NCBI GenBank assembly: GCA_951640195.1
Contig: OX621168.1
Coordinates: 992,001 to 1,056,000 of the forward strand
Reading direction: 5' to 3'
Length of the DNA stretch: 64,000 nucleotides
DNA from: Porpolomopsis calyptriformis
Taxonomy: Eukaryota; Basidiomycota; Agaricomycetes; Agaricales; Hygrophoraceae
Numbering within the stretch: the first letter of the stretch is position 1; the number at the start of each line of letters is the position of its first letter. The position numbers and the translations under genes are program-made. The notes beneath the pieces were generated by a model. It was not told the origin of the DNA. It saw only the letters and a program-made list of their open reading frames with translations, and did not search any database. Shown here piece after piece: positions 31,565 to 43,400 of the stretch.

Positions 31565-33515
31565 TGATGAGACAACTCTGCTACTTCTTCAATCCCAACC
31601 TTTCTAACATCTCCAACACCTTCACTTTGCTCAAGGCCTTGGTCAAGATATCTGCAGGCATGGCATCTGTCCTTAGGTGGATCAACTGAATGGTTCCCTT
31701 CTCTACTTCATTCCTCAACCAGTAAAAGGGCAAGTCCAGATGCTTCATATGTCCATGGTGTTCTGGATTTTTGGCAACAGATAAGGCAGATTGGTTATCA
31801 ATGAACAGAGTGGAAGGAGATGTGAATTAGTAGCCAAGTTCAGTGAACAGATTTCTCAACCATAGGATTTCTTGACTAGCTGCAGTAGCTGCAACATACT
31901 CTGCTTCAGTGGTGGACAGCACAACTATAGCCTGGAGTCGACTAGACCAACTGATAGCACCAGTACCTATCTTGACTATATAGCCTCCAGTGGAACATCC
32001 ATTATCAGGATTGCCAGCATAGTCAGCATCAGTACAAGTGGTGAATATTTCAGATAGGTTGGAAAGTGGGGAGTAGGTGAATTTGAAGTCAAGAGAGCCT
32101 TTAAGGTAACGGAAGAGATGTTTGACAGCTTTCCAGTGCTGCATGCCTGGGTTCTTGCTGAAGTGGGCTAAGACACCAACAGTATAAGAGATATCTGGTT
32201 GAGTAGCTGTGGCCAAGTACATTAATGAACCAACAGCTTGGAGGTATGGGATGGACCGCATTTCTTCAATCTCTTTAGAGGAAGTGGGAGACATGGATGT
32301 GCTGAGTTTAATGCCAGGATCAAGTGGGGTACCAACTGGGTTGCAATCAGAGAGGTTAAAGCGTTTAAGCAAGTCAAGGATATATTGGCGCTGAGACAAT
32401 GATAAGGAATGTTCAGAACGATTCCAAGTGATTTCAACACCCAGTAGCCATGAGGTAGTCCCAAGATCACATAGTTGGAAGTACTTCCTAAGTTCATCCT
32501 TGACATGAGCAATCTCTGCAGTAGACTTTGCAGCAATAGTCATATTATCAATAAAGACTGGCACTATGATGCGCACATCATCCCTCTTGTAGATCCAGAT
32601 ACTGTGTTCACAGGTGATCCTCTTGAAGCCCATCTTCTCAAAGACCTCATTGAGTTTCTTGTGCCAACACCTGCCAGCCTGCTTTAAGCCATAGATAGAT
32701 TTGAGCAAGTGCCAGACCCAGTGATTGCCCTTCTCAACAAAGCCTTCTGGCTGGCGTATATAGACCTCTTCTTCAAGTTCACCATTGAGGTAAGCTGAAG
32801 AGATATCAAGACTTTCTATTCTAATTCAAGGTCTTCAAGTGTAGCCAATGCTAGGATAGCTCAGAGTGAAACCCACTTTGGAGTAGGAGCAAAGGTCTCA
32901 GTATAGTCAAATCCAGGTCTTTGGGTAAATCCTTGGGCTACCACTCTGCCTCTATAGCGCTCAATGGATCCATCAGCTTTCCTTTTCACCATCACTAGGG
33001 TCTCTGAGCAGGAGTTCATCATCACTGCTAGACTCATTGACTGGAGATAATGGAGGTGAATGCATTTGGTGAGAAGCAGGAGGTGACATTGCAAGTGGGT
33101 CAGGAGTAGAAGCAGGTGGAGAAGCACTATTTGGAGTTGGAGAGGGAGTTGATTGGGGAGGCACAGAGGATTGATGACCAAGTAGAGTCTCATTAAGGGA
33201 GCCTTGAGGATGACTAGCACGAGGAGGGTTTTGACGTCTTGAAGATCCAGGTGGATCAGGGGCAGGTGCCTTATGTGCAGAAGGAACTGGGACAGCAGGA
33301 GGTAGATTGGGACCAGGTATAGGTGCAATTTGTGGCAAAGGTAGTACTGGATGTGGTGCTGTATCATCACTATGGTCATCCTCTCCCCCTTGATCCAGCA
33401 CCACCACAGATGGTTCAAAGGGTGCAGAGTGATCAGGTAATATGGAAGGGGAAGACACCAGATTGATACCCACTGTAGAGTTGCCTGGGAAGCACCTTTC
33501 ATCAAACACAGCATG
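31565..33515 (-). pseudogene. Copia copy 1 pol: RT and RNase H with internal deletion
   Basis: Minus strand from ~33,515 (HAVFDERCFPGNSTVGINL) through an S/P-rich linker to PSDGE. There a ~315-bp deletion relative to copy 2 joins directly to KRKADGSIERYRGRVVAQGF (~32,990). RT continues to VPVFIDNMTIAAKS (~32,550; FIDN for FIDD) and LKSIYGLKQAGRCW. RNase H has CTDADYAGNPDNGCSTGG (~32,010) and ends LFTELGY, with a TAA in LGY*F. The FIDD to FIDN change would abolish RT catalysis. Confidence 0.88.
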
Positions 33516-33521
33516 ACTGCT

Positions 33522-33767
33522 GAGATCTCCTCTGCATAGAGCAGTACTGGTTTGTACCAGTCTGAAGTTGTGGCTGATTTGTTTGTTCTTATTTGGTCAA
33601 AAATGCGTCCAAAGTCTCTGGTGTCAAGCTCACTGCTCCTTAGTATTGACAGTGAAGCTTGACACCAGGTTAGTCACTCCCTGTACTTATATCACCATAT
33701 TATTAGTATTGACAGTGAAGCTTGACACTAGGTGTGGTTATTAAGGCAGTAGCTTCTAGCCTTGATA
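33522..33767 (+). repeat. Copia copy 2 5' LTR, first ~14 bp missing
   Basis: Begins at GATCTCCTCTGC, i.e. within the LTR; the terminal TGTTAGGATGTGAT is absent, lost at the junction with copia copy 1. It ends CCTTGATA before the PBS. Confidence 0.88.
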
Positions 33768-33782
33768 GGTTATGAGCCCTGC
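33768..33782 (+). other. Copia PBS complementary to the initiator tRNA-Met anticodon arm
   Basis: GGTTATGAGCCCTGC directly follows the LTR. It is complementary to GCAGGGCUCAUAACC, the 5' side and loop of the anticodon arm of initiator tRNA-Met as known from yeast. Drosophila copia uses a half-tRNA-Met fragment in this way. Confidence 0.75.
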
Positions 33783-34886
33783 TGCAAATTTCGCCTAAAA
33801 TCACCCCCTATTGTGTCTAACAGCTCCTGCATAGTCCTGGACCATTACAACCACTCTCCAGACCTCTCACCAGCACCACTGATATAAATCACCCTGGTCC
33901 TCACCCAATTTTTACTTCCTGACTTCGAAGCTTGTGGGACCATTTTCGGACGCTCCCTTCTGCGGCTCCACCGATTTACACATTGCTGGCTTCTTTTCCC
34001 TTGCCAGGACATCCCAATCAATTGTCCACATCACTATTCATCATCTGTGATAGGCCTACCCATGTGAATCCATCTCAGTGACTGCCAGCTCATTAGTGGG
34101 CACTTGGTATCAACTCCATTCACTGTGGCCATCTGTAACAGCCCCACTACTCCAAACCACCATTCTGTGATCTGACACATCATTCCTGTGCCCACCAACT
34201 CAAATCGCACCAAATCACTCCGAGAGTGCTTGTGGATGTTAAAGGCCACGGCTGAATCGGGTTCCCTCACTTATATGCTTACTGCTTTTGTGGATCATCC
34301 GGGAGCACCCCATCCATTATTCAGCACTCCTATCTACCTGCTAATCATTCCCATTCGTGTTCCATTGCTTCCATCGCTCCCAGGATGTTGTAATCGCTTC
34401 AAGACACTCTAGGATGTGCCCTCTGTGCTCTGGCAAAAATTTGGACTCTTGGGACCTCTCTGCACTCTAGGACTTGATCATTCATCAGTCTGTGCTGTGG
34501 CTGTCACTGTGCACATTGGTTTATTGAAAGGAGATTAGAACAAAGTGAAGTGCAGTGAAGTGCTACCTCCCTGGGCTCTCTTATCAGAGTGTTACCCCAG
34601 TTGCTATTTGGCTTGGTTCACACCAGTCAGCACCTCTCTCTGCACGCAGTGTTGTAGGGAGATTGGGTTGGCGGGTTTACAGTTGCCTCCCCTTCCAATT
34701 TATTGGAAGTAGCTCCATTATCAACTACCACTGCTAGCACTGATTTCATCAACTTGAGAATAAGCTGGTAGTGTGTGTGAGACCCACAGAAGACTGATTT
34801 ACCAACCTCACCCTATCCTTGCCATCCACTACCCCTTTATACTCCATAATCCATTTATCACCTACCTACACACCATCATCATCATC
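33783..34886 (+). other. Copia copy 2 leader
   Basis: About 1.1 kb between PBS and gag. I see no conserved ORF; short frames here lack recognisable motifs. The last 25 bp are CATCAT repeats just before the gag ATG. Long leaders carry packaging signals in many retrotransposons, but nothing specific is visible. Confidence 0.6.
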
Positions 34887-35618
34887 ATGTCAGCCTCCAC
34901 CAATGAATCAAAGAGGACATTCCCCTGCCTCACTCCCACTAATTGGGGGCAGTGGGCTGACAACATGGAGGCTTACCTTCACACCAAAGAACTCTGGGAG
35001 TATGTGGATGGATCTCTGCCTAGGCCTACTGCTGCTGACCCTGTCAAACCTACCCCTGCTGAAATCACTGAGCTTAGGGATTGGAACCAGAAATCTGGAA
35101 GAGCTAGTGGAGAGATATGGCTTGCCATTGAGGACAGCCAGAAGGTGCATGTGAAGGATGCCAAAGCTGACCCTGCAGCAATGTGGGCTAAGCTAGAGGC
35201 TGTCCATCTGCAGAAGAGACCAGGAACCTGCTTCAATGCCTATGATGCGCTGTTCAGTATTAGGAAGGATGATGCTGAAACCCTGCCTGCCTTAATGGCT
35301 AGAGCTGATAAAGCTCTGCAGGATATCAAAGCTCTCTGTCCATCTAACTTCACACTGGACAACCTGGATAAAGAACTTCTCTGTATGACCCTCATCCATG
35401 CCCTTCCTGCCGAATACAACAACTTTGCATCCTCCCTCCTACTCATCAACTCCCTTGATACTGATAAACTCCAATCTGCCTTCCAGAATGAAGAGAGCCA
35501 GGGGCTTGCCAGAAGTGTCTCCTCCTCATCTCCCAGCCTTGCCTACCAATCATCATCATCTGCTTTGCTTTGCTCCTTCTGTGGCAAAACCAACCACACA
35601 GAGGACAAGTGCTTCAAG
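34887..35618 (+). pseudogene. Copia copy 2 gag, 3' end replaced by an inverted LTR
   Basis: ATG 34,887 (MSASTNESKRTFPCLTPTNW) is chosen over the in-frame ATG at 34,773, because homology-like gag sequence begins here and the upstream part is leader-like. Uninterrupted for ~244 codons. It contains the copia gag (UBN2-type) pattern NWGQWADNMEAYLHTKELWEYV and AMWAKLEAVHLQKRPGTCFN, an S-rich stretch, and a CCHC knuckle CSFCGKTNHTEDKC near 35,573-35,614. The frame then runs into the inverted LTR and stops at 35,645. Gag is intact up to the knuckle. Confidence 0.9.
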
Positions 35619-35879
35619 TATCAAGGCTGGAAGCTACTGCCTTAAGAGCCACACCTGGTGTCAAGCTTCACTGTCAATACTAATAATATGGTGATATAAA
35701 TACAGGGAGTGACTAACCTGGTGTCAAGCTTCACTGTCAATACTAAGGAGCAGTGAGCTTGACACCAGAGACTTTGGACGCATTTTTGACCAAATAAGAA
35801 CAAACAAATCAGCCACAACTTTTCGGACTGGTACAAACCAGTACTGCTCTATGCAGAGGAGATCATCACATCCTTAACA
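35619..35879 (-). repeat. Inverted copia LTR between gag and pol
   Basis: 261 bp, minus orientation (plus strand starts TATCAAGG, ends CCTTAACA). There is no target duplication: left flank TCAAG, right flank ATACC. It sits exactly where the protease catalytic segment should be, so this is a rearrangement rather than a simple solo-LTR insertion. Confidence 0.88.
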
Positions 35880-38800
35880 ATACCCAAGCAACCAGTTGTA
35901 TTTCATGATGTACTCCATGTCCCTGATCTTGGCAGTAATCTACTTTCACTCTTCCACCTTACTCGTGTTAAACAATATACCATTTCAATCCAACAATCTC
36001 AAGTTGAGTTCTATTATCACAATAAACTCCATTTCACTGCCTCCATCAATGAGCGCAATATTGGCTATCTTGATGGCAAGATCATTGTTCCTCAGTCAGC
36101 TCAGTCAACCCTTCCGTTGGATCTTACTCTGTGGCATCAGCGTTGCTCTCACCTTAACTTTGGTGATTTGAAGCATATGCACCTCTATAAACTTGTCTCA
36201 GGCATGGTCATCCAGTCCAACTCATCTCCAGACCCTATCTGTGAGCCATGCATCTTTGGAAAGCAGCACCATCATAATATCCCTAAGACTGCCTCTCGTC
36301 GAACCTCTCTTCTTGCACTTGTCCACACAGACTTAAAGGGCCCTCTCCCTGTTCAGACACCAGAGGGATACCATTATTGGCAACCCTTCATTGATGACAA
36401 GTCAAGGTTCATGGTGATTGCTTTCCTGAGACGTAAAACAGAAGCTCTTGTTGCATTCAAGCAATTCAAGGCTTATGCTGAGACCAAACTTGGAAGACGC
36501 CTTCAGATGTCTAGGGATGATAAAGGAGGTGAATTCATCAGTAGGGAGTTCAATCAGTTCTGTGCAGACCATGGTATCATGCGTCAGCACACTGAGCCAA
36601 ATGAACCTTATCAAAATGGAGTAGCTGAGCGCGCAAATGAAGATATTGCTGCTGCTGCCACTGCACTCCTGGTTCAGGCTAAACTCCCTCCCTCCTTTTG
36701 GGCACTTGCTGTCTCTACCTATGTGCATACCAGGAACAGGACACCTACTTCTGCTTTGAATGGAGACACTCCATATTTCCACTGGAAAGGGAAGAAACCA
36801 GACATCTCTTACTTCCGTATCTTTGGCTGCCTTACCTATGTGCTAGTGCGCCAAGAGAAGAGGAAAGCACTCCAACCTCATTCTAGGAAATGCATCTTTG
36901 TTGGTTACCCTGATGGTGTGAAAGCATAGAAATTCTGGGACCCAGTGGCTAAGAAGATCATTATCAGCAGTCATGCTGTGTTTGATGAAAGGTGCTTTCC
37001 TGGCAACTCTACTGTGGCTATAAATCTGGTCTCTTCCCCTTCCATATTACCTGATTGCTCTGCACCCTCTGAACCATCTGTAGTGGTGCTGGATCAAGGG
37101 GGAGAGGATGACCATAGTGATGATACAGCACCACATCCAGTACTACCTTTGCCACAAATTGCACCTATACCTGGTCCCAATCTACCTCCTGCTGTCCCAG
37201 TTCCTTCTGCACATAAGGCACCTGCCTCTGATCCACCTGGACCTTCAAGACGTCAAAACCCTCCTCATGCTAGTCGTCCTCAAGGCTCCCTTAATGAGAC
37301 TCTACTTAGTCGTCAATCCTCTGTGCCTCCCCAATCCACTCCCTCTCCAACTCCAAATAGTGCTTCTCCACCTGCTTCTACTCCTGACCCACTCGCAATG
37401 TCACCTCCTGCTTCTCACCAAATGCATTCACCTCCATTATCTCCAGTCAATGAGTCTAGCAGTGATGATGAACTCCTGCTCAAGGACCCTAGTGATGGTG
37501 AACTTGAGTATGCAGATGCTATCCAATCTGGATTTGAATATCTGTGCAGTGGTCAAGAGACTGATTACCTTACTCTGGACCAAGCAGTGGAGTATGCCTT
37601 CAACTCTTCTCAGCATGCATTCAAGACAGCTACTCATGATGGTGAACCTAACACATACCATGAGGCAATGCAGCGCTCCCCTGAAGAGAAGGAAGAATGG
37701 CACAAGGCTGCTTTATATGAGATCCAAAAACTTATTGAAAATGGCACCTTTGAACTTGTACAACTCCCACCTGGCCGCAAAGCTATTGGCAGCCGATGGG
37801 TGTTCAAGGTTAAAAGGAAAGCTGATGGATCCATTGAGCGCTATAGAGGCAGAGTGGTGGCCCAAGGATTTGCCCAAAGACCTGGATTTGACTATACTGA
37901 GACCTTTGCTCCTACTCCAAAGTGGGCTTCACTCCGAGCTATCCTGGCATTGGCTGCACTTGAAGACCTTGAATTAGAAAGTCTTGATATCTCTTCAGCT
38001 TACCTCAATGGTGAACTTGAAGAAGAGGTCTATATGCGCTCGCCAGAAGGCTTTGTTGAGAAGGGCAATTACTGGGTCTGGCACTTGCTCAAATCTATCT
38101 ATGGCTTAAAGCAGGCTGGCAGGTGTTGGCACAAGAAACTCAATGAGGTCTTTGAGAAGATGGGCTTCAAGAGGATCACCTGTGAACACAGTATCTGGAT
38201 CTACAAGAGGGATGATGTGCGCATCATAGTGCCAGTCTTTATTGATGATATGACTATTGCTGCAAAGTCCACTGCAGAGATTGCTCATGTCAAGGATGAA
38301 CTTAGGAAGTACTTCCAACTACGTGATCTTGGGACTACCTCATGGCTACTGGGTGTTGAAATCACTCAGAATCATTCTGAACATTCCTTATCATTGTCTC
38401 AGCGCCAATATATCCTTGACTTGCTTAAACGCTTTAACCTCTCTGATTGCAACCCAGTTGGCACTCCTCTTGATCCTAGCATCAAACTCAGCACATCCAT
38501 GTCTCCCACTTCCTCTAAAGAGATTGAAGAAATGCGGTCCATCCCATACCTCCAAGCTGTTGGTTCATTAATGTACTTAGCTACAGCTACTCGACCAGAT
38601 ATCTCTTATACTGTTGGTGTCTTAGCCCACTTCAGCAAGAACCCTGGCATGCAGCACTGGAAAGCTGTCAAACATCTCTTCCATTACCTCAAAGGCTCTC
38701 TTGACTTCAAATTAACCTACTCACCACTTTCCAACCCATCTGAAATATTCACCACTTATACTGATGCTAACCATGCTGGCAATCCTGATAATGGGTGTTC

Positions 38801-39212
38801 CACTGGAGGCTATATAGTTAAGATGGGTACTGGTGCTATCAGTTGGTCTAGTCGACTCCAGGCTATAGTTGCACTATCCACCACTGAAGCAGAGTATGTT
38901 GCAGCTACTGCAGCTAGTCAAGAAATCCTATAGTTGAGAAATCTGTTCACTGAACTTGGCTACCAATTCACATCTCCTTCCACTCTGTTCATTGATAACC
39001 AATCTGCCTTATCTGTTGCCAAAAACCCAGAACACCATGGATGTATGAAGCATCTGGACTTGCGTTTTTACTGGTTGAGGAATGAAGTGGAGAAGGAAAC
39101 CATCAAGTTGATCCACCTAAGGACAGATGCCATGCCTGCAGATATCTTGACCAAGGCCTTGAGCAAAGTGAAGGTGTTGGAGATGTTAGAAAGGTTGGGA
39201 TTGAAGAAGTAG
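35880..39212 (+). pseudogene. Copia copy 2 pol: integrase, RT, RNase H (protease core missing)
   Basis: Opens in frame with VFHDVLHVPDLGSNLLSLFHLTRV (end of protease region). Integrase zinc finger: LWHQRCSHLNFG...CEPCIFGKQHHH (36,130-36,290). Core: VHTDLKGPLP, RDDKGGEFISREFNQFC, and NEPYQNGVAERANED (36,320-36,640). A G/P/S-rich linker follows. RT: KAIGSRWVFKVKRKADGSIE, VFIDDMTIAAKS (~38,238; catalytic FIDD intact), SIYGLKQAGRCWHKKL. RNase H: TDANHAGNPDNGCSTGGY and NQSALSVAKNPEHHG (38,760-39,030). Stops TAG 36,927-36,929 and 38,931-38,933 both replace Trp (TGG to TAG). The D(S/T)G protease motif is absent, so the copy cannot mature its own particle. Confidence 0.93.
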
Positions 39213-39236
39213 CAGAGTTGTCTCATCAAGGGGGAG

Positions 39237-39494
39237 TGTTAGGATGTGATGATCTCCTCTGCATAGAGCAGTACTGGTTTGTACTAGTCCGAAGTTGTGG
39301 CTGATTTGTTTGTTCTTATTTGGTCAAAAATGCGTCCAAAGTCTCTGGTGTCAAGCTCACTGCTCCTTAGTATTGACAGTGAAGCTTGACACCAGGTTAG
39401 TCACTCCCTGTACTTATATCACCATATTATTAGTATTAACAGTGAAGCTTGACACCAGGTGTGGTTATTAAGGCAGTAGCTTCCAGCCTTGATA
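39237..39494 (+). repeat. Copia copy 2 3' LTR
   Basis: 258 bp, TGTTAGGATGTG...CCTTGATA, preceded by the polypurine tract AAGGGGGAG (39,228-39,236). The 3' boundary is set by comparing the four copies. Confidence 0.92.
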
Positions 39495-39537
39495 ACCTCC
39501 TCCTCCACCATTCAACAGTCCCTCACCTGTTCCATCA

Positions 39538-40470
39538 ATGGCTGCTCCTGTTGCAAGCAAAGTCAAATTGGCTGAACCCAGCACCTTCAATAGCAACCCC
39601 AAAGCCTACAAGGACTGGTACCGGCAAGTCATCATCTTCTTGGCTGGTTGCGGAATCACCGATGCCACCAAATGAGCCCTCATCACCCTCTCCTATATGA
39701 AAGAAGGGACAGCTGCCATTTGGGCTCAGCAGTTCATCAATGACTTCCTCGATAGAGTAGATGATGACAGTGATGCAATCCCTTTCCCTTCCTGGGCTGA
39801 CTTCAAACTCAGCCTTGACAACAGCTTCACAGATACTGCCTCGGAACAGCGCACTTGTGAGGAAATCAAAACAATGTCACAAGGATCTATGTTGATCACA
39901 GAGTACATTATCAAGTTTATAATGAAGGCAAAACTTGCTGGTCTCAGCAGCCAGGATAAAGAAGTCATCTGCATTTTTGAAAAGAACATTCATCGCGACA
40001 TTGTTCGCCAACTCTACCTGAGTCCCCCTCTCCCCACTACTTGGGCAGCCTATCGTGACAAGGCCCTAGCCATCAGACAGCTCCATAAATGTTTCTGATA
40101 ATAAGAATTGACCTGAAGGCCAGCTGCTTCTACTTCGCGATTTGTCCCCCGGACCATCCCATCCCATCCCCAAGGCCAACCCACTGAAGATCATTGTGTC
40201 CCTACTGGGATTATCCATGGTGGTCAAGGAAAGCCTATGGACATTGACAAGACACGCCAGGTCCATTGTTGTTTCAACTGTGGAGAGATTGGACACTTCC
40301 GATGGGATTGTCCCAAGGAGAAGGCCACTGTGAATGTCCACACCCTCTTTTACAATATGACCACCTTGGAGCTCGATGAGCTGAAGAACCTCCTTTCTGT
40401 AGAGGAGTACAGCTCAGCAAACGATACCCCCGCTCTCAAAGATGAATTGGATTTTGTTGATAGTCGATGA
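39538..40470 (+). pseudogene. D1 gag
   Basis: ATG 39,538 (MAAPVASKVKLAEPSTFNSN) to TGA 40,468-40,470. Core: YKDWYRQVIIFLAGCGITDAT, LITLSYMKEGTAAIWAQQF, FKLSLDNSFTDTASEQRTCE. The zinc knuckle CCFNCGEIGHFRWDC (~40,267-40,311) is intact. Stops at ~39,673-39,675 and two adjacent ones at 40,096-40,102 (D2 has FRQQ there) break the frame; they match CGA and CAA codons. The final TGA overlaps the pol start as ATGA. Confidence 0.88.
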
Positions 40471-43400
40471 AGATGCGTTCCCTTCACTCAACTGGAAGTT
40501 GTTTGCTTTGGCAGAACACTCTCATATCGGACATTTCATTTTTATCTACCACAATGGCATGTACAGTACACAACATACCTGAATCCAATACCCCCATTGT
40601 TTCTCCACAAAACCCAAAACTTGCTCTATTAGATAAACACATTGAATGCCCTGAAACCCTTGCTCCTGAACCATTGTCTCCTTCTGTTGATTCAATCGAC
40701 ATCAACACTCTTTCAACCCCCTTAGACTTCATTAATGCTATTAAAGGTAATGCTAATTCAGCAATCTCTATCCTCTAATACTGGTCTCATCCAGCATGCT
40801 CACGTGAAATGGTGCAGTCCACCATCGATGAAATCACTACCCTCACCCTGGAGAATGCCATCCAAGCCTTGAACAAACTCAAGCAACCTCACATCTTTGT
40901 TTGCGGTTCCAAAGGAAACTAACTCGTCCTCAAAACCCATCTTGTCACTTTGGACAATCATGCAGAACATACTGCCACCGCTCTCGTCAACAGTGGATGG
41001 GAAGGCTCTTGTATCGATGTCAAGTATGTTTGAGATCATGACCTCCACACAACCTCTCTTGCTCGACCCATTCCAGTGCATAACGCTGATAGTCAGCCCA
41101 ACACTGAAGGCCCTATTATGGAAATGGTTACTCTCGAGCTGCAAGTTAGAACCCATGTGGAATGGATTAATTTTGGCATTACTAACCTTGGCAAAGGACA
41201 AATTTTCCTTGGACATGATTGGCTCAAGACCCATAACCCCTCCGTAGACTGGAAGGCTAGTACCCTCAATTTCAAACAATGCCCCCCAGACTGTCACCCC
41301 TCCATTGACTCCTTCGACATCAACAACCTCACTCTAGAAGATGATGATTGCCTCCTCATGGTCAATCTCGCTCCTGCTATCCAGATCCAGTTAATAACTA
41401 CCAAGTCACAGGAACTCACGATCGAAGCCGCCAAGACCTAGAAGAAGGATCACGATTAGAAGGACATCATCCCTGGTTATCTCCACAAATTCGAAGATGT
41501 CTTCACTAAGAAGGACTTCGATGAACTACCACCACCTCATCCTTGGGATCACGCAATCAAATTACTCCCCGGAACCAAAGAGAAACTCGATTGCAAGATC
41601 TATCCCCTCAGTGTGGATAAATGTTTGCAACTTGACGAATTCCTCGAAGAAAACCTCCAAACTGGATGGATCTGCCCTTCCATCTCCCCCTTCGCTTCCC
41701 CTTTCTTCTTCATCAAGAAGAAAGATGGTCAGTTACACCTGATCCAGGATTACTAGAAGCTGAATAACATGACTATCAAAAATTGCTACCCCCTTCCCCT
41801 GATCACCGAACTCATCAATGCTCTACAGAATGCCTGCTACTTCACCAAGTTGGGCATCTGTTGGGGCTACAACAACGTTCATATCAAGGAAGGTGATGAA
41901 TACAAAGCCACGTTCAGAACTAACCATGGCTTGTTCAAACCCTTGGTTATGTTTTTCAGACTTACAAACTCACCTGCAACCTTTCAAATGATGATGAATG
42001 ACATCTTCCCTATTCAGATCCACCAAGGTCACGTATTGATTTATATCGATGACATACTGATCTTTGACAAGGATCTCGAGATGCACCATCGGCATGTCCA
42101 CAAAGTCATGTCCCTACTTTGCGAACACAAGCTTTACCTCAAGCCTGACAAGTGCAAATTCAATCAAAAACAAGTGGAATATCTCAGAGTCATTGTCTCT
42201 GAAGGCCAAGTCAAGATGGATCCAATCAAAGTCCAAGGCATCACTAATTAGCTGACCCTGACTTGCAAATGTGATGTTCAATCCTTCCTTGGTTTCTGCA
42301 ATTTCTACAGTCACTTCATTCATCATTTCACTGGAATTGCATGTCCTCTTAATATCCTGACTGGTAATAATCCTTTTGAATGGACCGATCAATGCCAGGA
42401 CACCTTCAATGTCCTCAAGACTATCATTACTTCTGCCCCCATTCTCTCCATCACTAATGATTACAATCTACTCTGTGTCGAGACCGATACCTCCGAATAC
42501 ACTCTAGGTGCTATACTCTCACAAAAGCAAGAAAACATCTGGAAGCCCATTGGATTCCTCTCAACGTCATTCAGTCCCATGAAACAAAATTACCAGATTT
42601 ACGATCGCGAGCTCCTCACAATAATGATGGCTCTGCAAGAATTTCACAAGCATTTGTTATCCACCAAGCAGGTCTTTGAGGTCTAGACAGACCACGCTAA
42701 CCTCTAATACTTCAAGAATCTACAGAAGCTCAACAGACGTCAAGCTCACTAGCTCACAGAGTTGCAAGACTTCCATTTCACCCTTCATCATGTTGCTGGT
42801 AGGGCCAACTCAAAGGCTGACATCCTGTCGAGGCAACTAGGATTTGAGAGGGGGGTGGACAATAACGATGATACAATTCTTTTGCCTGACTCTCTTTTTT
42901 CCGTTCCCTCTCACCCTGTCATAGACCTTCGACCGGTTCAATTTGACATTGAACCCAATCACTTTCATTCACGCATCAAGGATTCCTACCAGAACAAAGA
43001 AGATTCCATTATACTCTCTCGAAGAAAACAAGAAAATAATTGGAAGACCCAAGATGATGGTGTCCTCACCTTCAATGATCGAATTTACATCTTGATTAAC
43101 AAGCCCCTTCATGGTGAAATCATCTCTCGGTATCATGACAACCCCTTGTCAGGGCACTATGGCCCTTTCAAGACTGCCGAAGTCCTCTGTTGCGACTACT
43201 GGTGGCCCACCATCTGTTGAGATGTGAAACAGTACATCTCCAGTTGCAAGACTTGCCAACATACCAAGGTATCCCATTTGCCCATGAAGACTCTGCTTCA
43301 CCCTTTCAATCCTCTAACTTGCCCTTGGGACACGATCACTGTTGATCTCATCAGACCAATTCCCGAATGTTAAGAATACAATGCTGTCTTAACCATCGTC

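Larger units (their letters stand above)
31298..33521 (-). mobile_element. Copia copy 1 (Ty1-like), truncated
   Basis: Minus-strand copia relic: 3' LTR 31,298-31,556, PPT next to it (minus AAGGGGGAG), and the C-terminal two thirds of pol up to ~33,515. There it joins, without a 5' LTR of its own, to the plus-oriented LTR of copia copy 2. It shows the usual copia order with RT and RNase H downstream of integrase. Its nearest relative is copia copy 2. Confidence 0.88.
33522..39494 (+). mobile_element. Copia copy 2 (Ty1-like), rearranged between gag and pol
   Basis: Plus strand: truncated 5' LTR (33,522-33,767), PBS, long leader, gag (34,887-35,618), an inverted LTR (35,619-35,879) where protease should be, pol (35,880-39,212), PPT, 3' LTR (39,237-39,494). 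Apart from the protease replacement it has only two stop codons in pol and is well preserved. It is followed directly by gypsy D1 gag. Confidence 0.9.

Noticed and set aside
33768..33800. Possible tRNA-Met gene fragment after the copia LTR
   Set aside because: Only the 15-nt anticodon-arm complement is present and it is in antisense, as expected of a PBS.
35619..35879. Ordinary solo-LTR insertion between copia gag and pol
   Set aside because: No 5-bp target duplication and the protease core is missing, so a simple insertion does not explain it.
37108..37977. 289-codon Leu-rich plus ORF inside copia 2
   Set aside because: It is the alternate frame of the real pol ORF at 36,945-38,933; the Leu/His-rich composition is a by-product.
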